This document shows, in pieces, positions 1 to 6,203 of a stretch of 6,759 bases of DNA; position 1 is the stretch's first letter, and the number at the start of each line of letters is the position of its first letter. This DNA comes from Sneathiella sp. (lineage in GTDB: Bacteria > Pseudomonadota > Alphaproteobacteria > Sneathiellales > Sneathiellaceae), in the NCBI GenBank assembly GCA_002732675.1, contig NVRR01000178.1:1-6759 (forward strand), written 5' to 3'. The position numbers were made by a program, and so were the translations under genes. The notes below the pieces were generated by a model. The model made no database searches. It was not told the origin of the DNA and saw only the letters and a list, made by a program, of their open reading frames with translations.

Positions 1-190
1 ATTCAATGCGATCAACGGAGGGAAACCTTACCCGAGCGCAGCCCCGCTGATACAGATGCGATAGCCGGGAGATGTCACCGTCAGCCCTGAATGTCACTTC
101 GGCCCGCCCTTCCGAGCGGGCAAGAGGCGCCGGTTGCCGGTCCCCAGGGGGAGTCAACAACTCAGACAGTGAGGAATTTTCGAACGTCAC
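1..190 (-). CDS. ureD: Urease accessory protein UreD, N-terminal part (cut by left window edge)
   Basis: UreD (UreH) is a cytoplasmic chaperone that binds apo-urease with UreF and UreG during nickel-centre assembly. The frame stays open from at least position 190 to the window edge and encodes about 53-63 residues. These include GRAEVTF and then LSHLYQRGCARVRFPS, which match the start of the UreD fold (a beta strand, then the L..LYQ.G..R.RFP motif). Recognition is from family knowledge; the rest of the gene lies outside the window. There is no ATG. Candidate starts are GTG at 190-188, which overlaps the end of urtE by 29 bases and has AAGGA 11-12 bases upstream, or one of two tandem TTG codons at 160-155, just after the urtE stop (TGA-G-TTG), which would suit coupled re-initiation. 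I chose GTG with low certainty about the start. A ureD gene directly behind urtE is a common arrangement and implies that urease genes follow. Confidence 0.8.
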   Translation of the reverse strand, partial: MTFENSSLSELLTPPGDRQPAPLARSEGRAEVTFRADGDISRLSHLYQRGCARVRFPSVDRIE

Positions 191-857
191 TTTCCAGCAT
201 ATCCTTCTTCGCCCCGGCCAGAACAATCTCGCCGCGGTCCATCACGGCAAATCGGTCTGCAAGGTCGCGGGCAAATTCAAAGTATTGCTCAACCAGCAAA
301 ATCGCCATATCACCCCTGTCCCGCAACAAAGAGATAACATTACCAATATCCTTAATGATGGATGGCTGGATCCCCTCCGTCGGCTCATCAAGGACCAGCA
401 GTTTTGGCCGCATCACCAACGCCCGGCCGATCGCCAGCTGCTGCTGTTGTCCACCCGATAGATCCCCGCCCCTTCTCCCTAACATATCTTTCAGGACCGG
501 GAACAGGTCAAAGATTTCAGACGGTATAAATCTGTCTTTGCGCGGCAAGGCGGCATATCCGGTTTTAAGATTTTCATACACCGTCAGCAGCGGGAATATC
601 TCCCTTCCTTGTGGGATGACGGCAATCCCTTCGCGGGCGCGCTGATGGGCGCTAAAATTGGTAATATCCTTCCCCTCCCACATAATTTTCCCCGACGACA
701 CTGGATGCTGGCCGACAACCGCCCGGAGGGTGCTGGTTTTTCCAACGCCGTTACGGCCCAGTAATGATGTGACCTGGCCTTTTTCTACTTCAAGTGAAAC
801 ATGACGGAGGGCCTGGCTCGCACCATAAAAAAGGTCAATATTTTCAACAGATAACAT
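162..857 (-). CDS. urtE: Urea ABC transporter ATP-binding subunit UrtE
   Basis: This is one of the two cytoplasmic ATPases that power urea import, of the LivF-like branch of the branched-chain amino acid/amide (HAAT) ABC family. It has 231 residues, normal for the family. Visible motifs are Walker A GRNGVGKT (34-41), Q-loop glutamine in IPQGREIFP (Q83), signature LSGGQ (133-137) followed by three more glutamines, and Walker B LLVLDEPT (153-160). The usual switch histidine is replaced by glutamine in LLVEQ (Q191), which is normal for LivF/UrtE proteins and not a defect. The ATG is two bases after the urtD stop (TGATCATG), so translation is probably coupled; the ribosome site is only a weak GGGG inside the urtD end. 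UrtE rather than LivF is inferred from its place behind urtA-D and ahead of ureD. Confidence 0.95.
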   Translation of the reverse strand: MLSVENIDLFYGASQALRHVSLEVEKGQVTSLLGRNGVGKTSTLRAVVGQHPVSSGKIMWEGKDITNFSAHQRAREGIAVIPQGREIFPLLTVYENLKTGYAALPRKDRFIPSEIFDLFPVLKDMLGRRGGDLSGGQQQQLAIGRALVMRPKLLVLDEPTEGIQPSIIKDIGNVISLLRDRGDMAILLVEQYFEFARDLADRFAVMDRGEIVLAGAKKDMLESDVRKFLTV

Positions 858-859
858 GA

Positions 860-1633
860 TCAGCGCCCCAGATATACGTCGATGACGCGTTGGTTATTCT
901 GCACCACATCAAGGCTGCCTTCGGCCAGCACAGATCCTTCATGCAGGACCGTGACCTTGGTATCAAGCGCGCGAATAAATTCCATATCATGCTCGACCAC
1001 CACGACCGAGTGATTTTCAGATATCTTCCGCAAAAGATCGGAGGTTTGCTCCGTCTCGGCATCTGTCATGCCGGCCACAGGCTCGTCCACCAGCAACAAA
1101 TCAGGGTCCTGCATCAGCAACATGCCAATTTCCAGCCATTGCTTCTGCCCGTGAGATAAATTCCCGGCAAGCCAGTTCGCCCTTTCGGACAGGCGAATGA
1201 TTTCCAGAACTTCCATAATCCGGGCGACATCTGCATCCCCGAGGGCGGCAAACAAGGTGGTCATGATCCCTTTATCGCCCTTTAACGACAGCTCGAGATT
1301 ATTGAACACTGTCTGGCTTTCAAAAACCGTTGGTTTCTGGAATTTACGGCCAATGCCGAGATTGGCGATGTAGGCTTCATCATGCTTGGTGAGGTCGATA
1401 TTACCCTTGAAGAAAACCTCGCCTTCATCGGGGCGGGTTTTGCCGGTGATGACATCCATCATGGTCGTCTTGCCGGCGCCGTTGGGACCAATAATGGCCC
1501 GCATTTCGCCGGGTTCAATAACAAGACTGAGACTGTTCAGCGCCTTAAAGCCATCAAAACTGACACTCACGCCATCCAGATACAGGATCGACGCAAACTC
1601 TGGAGTTTTTTCTGATGCAGGACGGGATGTCAT
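860..1633 (-). CDS. urtD: Urea ABC transporter ATP-binding subunit UrtD
   Basis: This is the second cytoplasmic ATPase of the urea importer, of the LivG-like branch, 257 residues. Motifs are Walker A GPNGAGKTT (49-57), Q-loop Q99 in GRKFQKPTVF, signature LSHGQKQWLEIGM starting at residue 159, Walker B LLLVDEP (179-185) and switch histidine H215 in VVVEHDM. LSHGQ in place of LSGGQ is the usual UrtD form and helps separate it from LivG. A non-conserved stretch of about 15 residues precedes the first nucleotide-binding-domain strand. The ATG directly abuts the urtC stop (TAGATG) and has the strongest ribosome site in the operon, AAGGAGG at 1645-1639 with a 5-base spacer, which supports this start. 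It would pair with UrtE as the nucleotide-binding heterodimer under UrtB and UrtC. Confidence 0.95.
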   Translation of the reverse strand: MTSRPASEKTPEFASILYLDGVSVSFDGFKALNSLSLVIEPGEMRAIIGPNGAGKTTMMDVITGKTRPDEGEVFFKGNIDLTKHDEAYIANLGIGRKFQKPTVFESQTVFNNLELSLKGDKGIMTTLFAALGDADVARIMEVLEIIRLSERANWLAGNLSHGQKQWLEIGMLLMQDPDLLLVDEPVAGMTDAETEQTSDLLRKISENHSVVVVEHDMEFIRALDTKVTVLHEGSVLAEGSLDVVQNNQRVIDVYLGR

Positions 1634-2803
1634 CTATTCCTCCTTTACATATGCTGGAATAGTTGAAGCAGGGCCGGTTTGACGGTTTTTAATTTTCTCG
1701 ATCCAGATCGCCGATGTGCCGACGATGCCCTTGGGTAAAAAGAGTGTTGTGAAAACGAACAATCCGCCAAGCATATAAAGCCATGCCTCGGGAAGGGCAC
1801 CGGTGAAATAGCTTTTGCCCCAGTTCACCAGCATCGCACCAAGCACCGCCCCCCAAAGAGTTCCGCGGCCACCAACGGCAACCCAGATCACCACCTCGAT
1901 AGACTGGGCGGGCGAAAACTCCGATGGATTGATAATGCCGACCTGCGGCACATAGAGCGCCCCGGCAATTCCCGCCAACACAGCGGAGACCACGAAGACA
2001 AAAAGCTTGTAATATTCCACCCGATAGCCCGAGAAACGGGTTCGGCTTTCCGCATCGCGAATGGCGATGAGAACGCGCCCAAGTTTGGATTGCGTGATGA
2101 AACTACTAATCAGGTACCCAAAAGCCAGCGCAATGACGGAGCAAACGAATAGGCCAAGACGGGTACCATCCGATTGTAAATCAAAACCCAAAATTTCCTT
2201 GAAATCCGTCAGGCCATTATTGCCGCCAAACCCCATATCATTCCGGAAGAAAGCAAGCATCAAGGCATATGTCATGGCTTGCGTAATAATAGACAGGTAA
2301 ACGCCCGTCACCCGCGCCCGGAAGGCAAACCAGCCAAAGATGAAGGCAAGAATGCCCGGCACCAAAATCACCATGGTCATGGCAACGGGGAACATATCAA
2401 AGCCGGTCCAGTACCAGGGTAGCTCGGTCCAGTTCAAAAAAACCATGAAATCCGGAAGATCGGGATTACCATAGACGCCGCGATCGCCGATCTGGCGCAT
2501 TAGATACATGCCCATAGCATAACCACCGAGTGCAAAGAACGCCCCATGACCGAGGCTCAAAATTCCGCAATAGCCCCAAATCAGATCAACACTGAGGGCC
2601 AGAAGCGCAAAGCTGAGATATTTTCCAAGCAGGCTGACCATATAAGTCGGCACATGGAAAAAGGAACTCTCCGGAACCAGAAGATTGCTCAAGGGAACAA
2701 GGAGGGCGGCGACAAGAAGAATCCCCAAAAACGTCTTGCCACCGCCCGGAAGACCCGTCACGAGGGAAACAAACGGGCCTTTTTTCGTACTACTAAAATC
2801 CAT
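1634..2803 (-). CDS. urtC: Urea ABC transporter permease subunit UrtC
   Basis: This is an inner-membrane permease of the LivM type (BPD_transp_2 fold), 389 residues, expected to form the urea channel with UrtB. There are several hydrophobic segments (about 25-45, 60-78, 83-103, 138-160, 166-186, 215-235, 266-285, 303-330, 340-356). Family landmarks are LIWGYCGILSLGHGAFFALG (from residue 74), TGVYLSIITQAMTYALML (from 166), NDMGFGGNNGLT (188-199) and the cytoplasmic coupling loop SKLGRVLIAIRDAESRTRFS (239-258). The loop between about 104 and 135 is long and rich in aromatic residues and proline. ATG follows the urtB stop by three bases (TGAACCATG), with GGAG about 9 bases upstream inside urtB. 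The N-terminal GLPGGGKT (17-24) looks like a Walker A motif by chance and is not taken as an ATP site. Confidence 0.95.
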   Translation of the reverse strand: MDFSSTKKGPFVSLVTGLPGGGKTFLGILLVAALLVPLSNLLVPESSFFHVPTYMVSLLGKYLSFALLALSVDLIWGYCGILSLGHGAFFALGGYAMGMYLMRQIGDRGVYGNPDLPDFMVFLNWTELPWYWTGFDMFPVAMTMVILVPGILAFIFGWFAFRARVTGVYLSIITQAMTYALMLAFFRNDMGFGGNNGLTDFKEILGFDLQSDGTRLGLFVCSVIALAFGYLISSFITQSKLGRVLIAIRDAESRTRFSGYRVEYYKLFVFVVSAVLAGIAGALYVPQVGIINPSEFSPAQSIEVVIWVAVGGRGTLWGAVLGAMLVNWGKSYFTGALPEAWLYMLGGLFVFTTLFLPKGIVGTSAIWIEKIKNRQTGPASTIPAYVKEE

Positions 2804-2806
2804 GGT

Positions 2807-4447
2807 TCAACTCTCCACGGCACGGCCCTTGAGGGCGAAGAGCCCTCGGGGACGTTTTTGAATGAACAGAATGATGGCGACCAGAACCAAAATCTTGGCG
2901 AGCACTGCACCTGTATAAGGCTCTAAGAATTTGTTGGTGATGCCGAGACTGAGGGCGCCAACAAGGGTTCCCCACAAGTTACCAACGCCGCCGAACACCA
3001 CAACCATAAAGCTGTCGATAATATACGCCTGCCCAAGGTTAGGGCTGACATTGTCAATCTGGCTCAGGGCGACGCCGGCCATGCCGGCAACACCGGAGCC
3101 AAGTCCAAAGGTCATGGCATCCACCCAGCCAGTGCGGATACCCATGGACGCCGCCATCTGGCGATTTTGGGTAACGGCGCGCATCTGCAAGCCAAAGGCC
3201 GTCTTTTTAAGGATCAGTACCAACATCAGCAGCACCGCAGCGGCAAAGAGGATAATGGCGATCCGGTTATAGGTGAGCGCCAGTCCGCCCGTGACCTCCC
3301 AGGTTCCGCTTAGCCATTCCGGCGAGGAGACTTCCTTATTGGTCGGCCCAAATATCGTTCGCACGAACTGTTGCAAGATCAGGCTGATCCCCCAGGTTGC
3401 GAGCAGGGTTTCCAACGGACGTCCATATAGATAACGGATGACACTGCGTTCAATACCGACACCGCAAAGACCTGACACAATAAAGGCCAGCGGCACTGCG
3501 GCGATGAGGGCGTAATCGAGAAACCCCGGCGCGAAGTTGCGGCAAAGCTCCTGCACCACATAGGTGGTATAGGCGCCGATCATCACCATCTCCCCATGGG
3601 CCATGTTGATGACCCCCATAACCCCGAAAGTGATCGCGAGGCCGATGGCGGCCAGCAACAAGACGGAGCCTAGTGAGATACCCTGAAAGATATTTTCAAT
3701 AATGTTCAAAAAGTCGAGCTTTTCATCAATTTTGGTGAGCCCGGCTTGCACCGCAATGATCAATTCCTTTTCGGGCCCTGTCGGATTTTGAAGCGCTCGC
3801 AGACTGCTAAGCTCTCCGCTTAAAAGGGATTTCACCTGTGGATCATGAAGATCACTTAAGATTTCGAGCGCCGCCTGTTTATCGGCCATCGTGGCGCCAT
3901 GGCGTAATTCCAGCGCTGCCAATGCCCGTGTCATGGCCGGAACGACGGTCGGATCAGTTTCCGACGCCAACGCGCTTTGCATAGGCGCCATCATTTCCTT
4001 CGGCCTGCTGATAAAGACGGCATTGGCCGCTTTCATCCGTAGCGCCGGATCGTCACTTAACAGCGTAAGCCCGCCAAGCTGCCCTTTAATCAGACCGCGC
4101 ATCTTGTTGTTGATACGGACTTTTTTGACGTCGGATTTGGGGGTAAGGCCGATTTCTGTGCCGGTGATGGCATTGACAGTTTTATAGCCGCCCTCCGCCT
4201 TTACGCCGATCACCAGAACGTTGTCCGATTTTTGAATAAATAGTTTTCCGCCAAGCAGCGCTTCCAGAATAATCACAGAGCGCGCATCGCCGGTAGCGGC
4301 AACGGCTTCGACCGCCGCGGTTTTGTCTTTGTAGCCCTTCGCGAGCAACCCTTGCGAGGCCTCAGTCAGATCAGCGGAAACCGCCACAGCCTGTGTCATA
4401 AACAGGATCGCGAGCGCCGCCAGAAAGCTTTTTAATATGATCCGCAT
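2807..4447 (-). CDS. urtB: Urea ABC transporter permease subunit UrtB with N-terminal extracytoplasmic domain
   Basis: This is an inner-membrane permease of the LivH type fused to a large N-terminal domain; 546 residues from the chosen start. Residues 1-25 look like a signal peptide (MRIILKSF, a hydrophobic run, then AVAVSA). Residues about 26-245 are soluble, alanine/leucine-rich and mostly helical, resembling HEAT-type repeats, and are expected to face the periplasm. Residues 250-546 are the permease, with GVMGVINMAHGEMVMIGAY (275-293), TWGISLILQQFVRTIFGPTN (351-370), NRQMAASMGI (428-437) and VFGGVGNLWGTLVGAL. This two-part form is typical of proteobacterial UrtB. The frame stays open upstream to a GTG at 4501, but that start lies in the intergenic stem-loop and would put 18 polar residues before the signal peptide. 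ATG at 4447 has AAGG about 12 bases upstream and is preferred. Confidence 0.93.
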   Translation of the reverse strand: MRIILKSFLAALAILFMTQAVAVSADLTEASQGLLAKGYKDKTAAVEAVAATGDARSVIILEALLGGKLFIQKSDNVLVIGVKAEGGYKTVNAITGTEIGLTPKSDVKKVRINNKMRGLIKGQLGGLTLLSDDPALRMKAANAVFISRPKEMMAPMQSALASETDPTVVPAMTRALAALELRHGATMADKQAALEILSDLHDPQVKSLLSGELSSLRALQNPTGPEKELIIAVQAGLTKIDEKLDFLNIIENIFQGISLGSVLLLAAIGLAITFGVMGVINMAHGEMVMIGAYTTYVVQELCRNFAPGFLDYALIAAVPLAFIVSGLCGVGIERSVIRYLYGRPLETLLATWGISLILQQFVRTIFGPTNKEVSSPEWLSGTWEVTGGLALTYNRIAIILFAAAVLLMLVLILKKTAFGLQMRAVTQNRQMAASMGIRTGWVDAMTFGLGSGVAGMAGVALSQIDNVSPNLGQAYIIDSFMVVVFGGVGNLWGTLVGALSLGITNKFLEPYTGAVLAKILVLVAIILFIQKRPRGLFALKGRAVES

Positions 4448-4483
4448 GGGGGTTCGGATCCTTTTTGTAAAATATGGGGAGAA

Positions 4484-4510
4484 TGAAGGCCGGCGTTCCA
4501 CCGGCCTTCA
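4484..4510 (-). terminator. Intergenic stem-loop between urtA and urtB (partial terminator or mRNA-stabilising hairpin)
   Basis: A perfect 10-bp inverted repeat, TGAAGGCCGG with CCGGCCTTCA, encloses a 7-base loop. It sits 11 bases after the urtA stop. In the transcript it is followed by TTCTCC and not by a uridine run, so it is a poor Rho-independent terminator. GC-rich hairpins between a binding-protein gene and its permease genes commonly cause partial read-through or protect the upstream mRNA end, giving more binding protein than membrane subunits. That role is inferred here by position. Confidence 0.6.
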
Positions 4511-4521
4511 AATAGTGAGCC

Positions 4522-5808
4522 TTAGAACATGGCCTTTTCGCAGCCACCGCAGACAAACGGGTATGTCCAATCGGATGTCAGCTTGGCGCTCTCAGGAATG
4601 AAGTCACTCCAGGCATCACCTTTGACGACACCGTCTGTCCTCCAAACCGTTTCGATCTGGCCGTCGTCCTGGATCTCGCCGATCAGAACAGGCTTCGAAA
4701 GATGGTGGTTGGTGTTCATAACCGCCGTACCACCCGTCAGGTTCTTTACTTCTTGACCGTACATGGCCTGACGCACCGCATCGACGTCGGTCGTGCCAGC
4801 CTGTTTCACAGCCTGTACCCACATTTGGAAGCCGATATACGTGGCTTCCATCGGATCATTGGTAACGCGCTCGTCGTCGCCAATGAAAGCATGCCATTTC
4901 TTGATGAATTCGGCATTTTCCTCATCTTCAACGCTCATGAAATAGTTCCAGGCAGCGAGATGGCCCACAAGCGGAGCGGTGTCGAGACCCGCCAACTCTT
5001 CTTCGCCAACGGAGAAGGCAATGACAGGTATGTCAGATGCGACAATACCCTGGTTGCCCAGTTCCTTATAGAAAGGCACGTTGGCATCACCATTAATGGT
5101 GGAGACAACAGCCGTTTTCTTACCTTCAGAACCAAACTTCTTGATGTCGGAGACGATTGTCTGCCAATCAGAGTGTCCGAACGGCGTATAGCTGATCATG
5201 ATGTCTTCATCTGCCACACCCTTTGATTTAAGGAAGGCTTCGAGGATCTTGTTGGTTGTCCGGGGATAAACATAATCGGTCCCGGCCAGAACCCAGCGCT
5301 TCACATCGCCGCCTTCTTCGCTCATCAGATATTCAACGGCGGGAATGGCCTGCTGGTTCGGCGCTGCACCGGTATAGAAGACATTGCGGGAGCTTTCTTC
5401 GCCCTCATATTGAACAGGGTAGAAAAGCATGCTGTTGAGCTCTTCAAATACCGGAAGAACCGATTTGCGGGACACCGATGTCCAGCAACCAAAGACCACA
5501 TCAACCTTATCAACTTCGATCAGCTCACGGGCTTTTTCCGCGAAAAGCGGCCAGTTCGACGCCGGATCAACAACAACGGCCTCAACTTTTTTGCCCAGAA
5601 GGCCGCCATTTTTGTTTAAATCATCCACCATCATCAACACCGCGTCCTTCAACGTGGTTTCCGAAATGGCCATGGTTCCGGAGAGAGAATGCAGTACCCC
5701 CACTTTAATCACATCGTCAGCCGCCTGGGCTGTGCCCAAACCAAGAGCACTTGTTGCCAACATGGCCGCTCCCGTCATAATTCCTGCTACTTTGCGTAGT
5801 CCTAACAT
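4522..5808 (-). CDS. urtA: Urea ABC transporter periplasmic substrate-binding protein UrtA
   Basis: This periplasmic protein captures urea and delivers it to UrtBC; it belongs to the Peripla_BP_5 (Leu/Ile/Val-binding-like) superfamily. It has 428 residues from the chosen start. Residues 1-29 are a Sec signal peptide (MLGLRKVAG, a hydrophobic core, cleavage after AQA and before ADD). The mature part begins IKVGVLHSLSGTMA and carries the UrtA blocks FGCWTSVSRKSVLPVFEELN (106-125), FYPVQYEGEE (129-138) and TGAAPNQQAIPA (146-157). These distinguish it from LivJ/LivK. It ends with a cysteine pair, C420-G-G-C423. ATG at 5808 has GGAGG with an 8-base spacer. The frame extends upstream to a TTG at 5859, but that codon lies inside the sigma-54 promoter, ahead of the predicted transcript start, so it is excluded. 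It is first in the operon and is separated from urtB by a hairpin. Confidence 0.96.
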   Translation of the reverse strand: MLGLRKVAGIMTGAAMLATSALGLGTAQAADDVIKVGVLHSLSGTMAISETTLKDAVLMMVDDLNKNGGLLGKKVEAVVVDPASNWPLFAEKARELIEVDKVDVVFGCWTSVSRKSVLPVFEELNSMLFYPVQYEGEESSRNVFYTGAAPNQQAIPAVEYLMSEEGGDVKRWVLAGTDYVYPRTTNKILEAFLKSKGVADEDIMISYTPFGHSDWQTIVSDIKKFGSEGKKTAVVSTINGDANVPFYKELGNQGIVASDIPVIAFSVGEEELAGLDTAPLVGHLAAWNYFMSVEDEENAEFIKKWHAFIGDDERVTNDPMEATYIGFQMWVQAVKQAGTTDVDAVRQAMYGQEVKNLTGGTAVMNTNHHLSKPVLIGEIQDDGQIETVWRTDGVVKGDAWSDFIPESAKLTSDWTYPFVCGGCEKAMF

Positions 5809-5816
5809 TGCCGTCG

Positions 5817-5821
5817 CCTCC
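5817..5821 (-). promoter_or_regulatory. Ribosome binding site deciding the urtA start
   Basis: GGAGG reads on the minus strand 8 bases before ATG at 5808. It lies within a predicted leader of about 36 bases and fixes the urtA start at the methionine that opens the signal peptide. Confidence 0.85.
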
Positions 5822-5836
5822 ATTAGATTAGTAATT

Positions 5837-5847
5837 TTGCAATGCAA
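5837..5847. repeat. 11-bp palindrome at the predicted urtA transcript start
   Basis: TTGCA-A-TGCAA is a perfect palindrome with a one-base centre. It covers the start point predicted from the sigma-54 element (about 5844). It could be an operator for a repressor or chance in AT-rich sequence; no regulator is assigned. Confidence 0.35.
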
Positions 5848-5854
5848 CATGATT

Positions 5855-5870
5855 GGCAAGGATTGTGCCA
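5855..5870 (-). promoter_or_regulatory. Sigma-54 (RpoN) promoter of the urt operon
   Basis: On the minus strand the site reads TGGCACAATCCTTGCC. It matches the sigma-54 consensus TGGCAC-N5-TTGC in every fixed -24 and -12 base, with the required 10-base spacing between GG and GC; only the position after TTGC departs from the usual A/T. GG falls at 5869-5868 and GC at 5857-5856, so transcription should begin near 5844, about 36 bases ahead of the urtA ATG. Sigma-54 promoters need an activator such as NtrC, and urea transport genes are commonly induced under nitrogen limitation, so the function fits. The activator itself is not shown by the sequence. Confidence 0.85.
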
Positions 5871-5921
5871 GAAACTCGACATCTCAACCTACTTTCTAAC
5901 AACCATATGAATATATTGATG

Positions 5922-5947
5922 TTTTCCGGTCAAATTGAATCGGAAAA
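5922..5947. promoter_or_regulatory. 26-bp imperfect palindrome, candidate upstream activator site for urtA
   Basis: Seven-base perfect arms TTTTCCG and CGGAAAA flank a 12-base centre that itself contains the palindrome TCAAATTGA (5930-5938). The element lies about 78-103 bases upstream of the predicted sigma-54 transcript start, within the usual range for enhancer-binding activators. It does not match the NtrC pattern GCAC-N7-GTGC, so if it is an activator site the protein may be another one. It could also be chance in AT-rich DNA. Confidence 0.4.
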
Positions 5948-6132
5948 GCCGGTTGAAAAATAAGTCGTCGCTTGGATTTTTGGTTTTTGACTAAATATTG
6001 TGCATTTTATGCTGTTTCCGCGGGCACCCCTCTTAAAATGTCTATTATTTAAGCAAGTCAGTTTTTTTGACCCGCGTTGAAACTGGAATTCATTCAAATA
6101 CAAGGCCGCGCCACGCCAATTAAATCAATGGC

Positions 6133-6168
6133 GTTCAGGAAACGACCATGTAATGATCGTCCCTGGAC
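6133..6168 (+). promoter_or_regulatory. Imperfect hairpin upstream of the hydrolase gene
   Basis: A 36-base inverted repeat can fold with an outer 7-bp stem (6133-6139 with 6162-6168, one G-U pair), a small internal loop, then inner stems of 4 and 3 bp split by one C-A mismatch, closing on the triloop GTA (6150-6152). It ends 35 bases before the hydrolase ATG. It may be a leader structure or an operator; there is no T-run after it, so it is not a terminator. Confidence 0.4.
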
Positions 6169-6192
6169 AAAAGCCGACAGCATTATTCCCCG

Positions 6193-6197
6193 GGAGG
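6193..6197 (+). promoter_or_regulatory. Ribosome binding site of the hydrolase gene
   Basis: GGAGG with a 6-base spacer precedes ATG at 6204. This supports that start over the in-frame ATG two codons later at 6210. Confidence 0.8.
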
Positions 6198-6203
6198 ACT
6201 AAA

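Larger units (their letters stand above)
5809..6203. other. Divergent intergenic region between urtA and the hydrolase gene
   Basis: This is 395 bases of AT-rich sequence with no convincing gene in either direction. The urtA side holds its ribosome site, an 11-bp palindrome, a sigma-54 promoter and a 26-bp palindrome. The hydrolase side holds an imperfect hairpin and a strong ribosome site. Between about 5950 and 6130 I see only short AT-rich inverted repeats and a T7 run (6062-6068). I could not place a convincing sigma-70 promoter for the hydrolase: TTGACC at 6067-6072 has no good -10 partner at 16-18 bases. Confidence 0.75.

Noticed and set aside
558..573. Glutamine at the switch-histidine position of UrtE checked as a possible inactivating change (the codon itself lies near 285-287)
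   Set aside because: VEQ instead of an H-switch histidine is normal in LivF/UrtE ATPases; all other ATPase motifs are intact.
72..645. Plus-strand open frames of 129 and 184 residues opposite urtE and ureD
   Set aside because: They are antisense shadows of clearly recognised urtE and ureD coding sequence and carry low-complexity arginine/serine-rich translations.
2732..2755. Walker A-like sequence GLPGGGKT in the UrtC N-terminus
   Set aside because: It fits GxxxxGKT but lies in a short polar leader before the first membrane segment, with no Walker B or nucleotide-binding fold behind it. Chance match.
4448..4501. Longer urtB start at GTG 4501 (18 extra residues)
   Set aside because: The GTG is in the right arm of the urtA-urtB hairpin and the added residues precede a good signal peptide that begins at ATG 4447.
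5809..5859. Longer urtA start at TTG 5859 (17 extra residues)
   Set aside because: It would start inside the sigma-54 -12 element, before the predicted transcript start, and put polar residues ahead of the signal peptide. The GGAGG site points to ATG 5808.
5998..6013. GTGCATTTTATGC considered as an NtrC binding site
   Set aside because: Only one half-site resembles the consensus; the GCAC-N7-GTGC symmetry is missing, and a GGGCACC further right is in the wrong orientation.
6032..6071. CTTAAA/TTTAAG and GTCA/TGAC inverted repeats followed by or enclosing T7, considered as a terminator
   Set aside because: The stems are short and AT-rich, there is no gene ending nearby on the plus strand, and such repeats are expected by chance in AT-rich spacer DNA.
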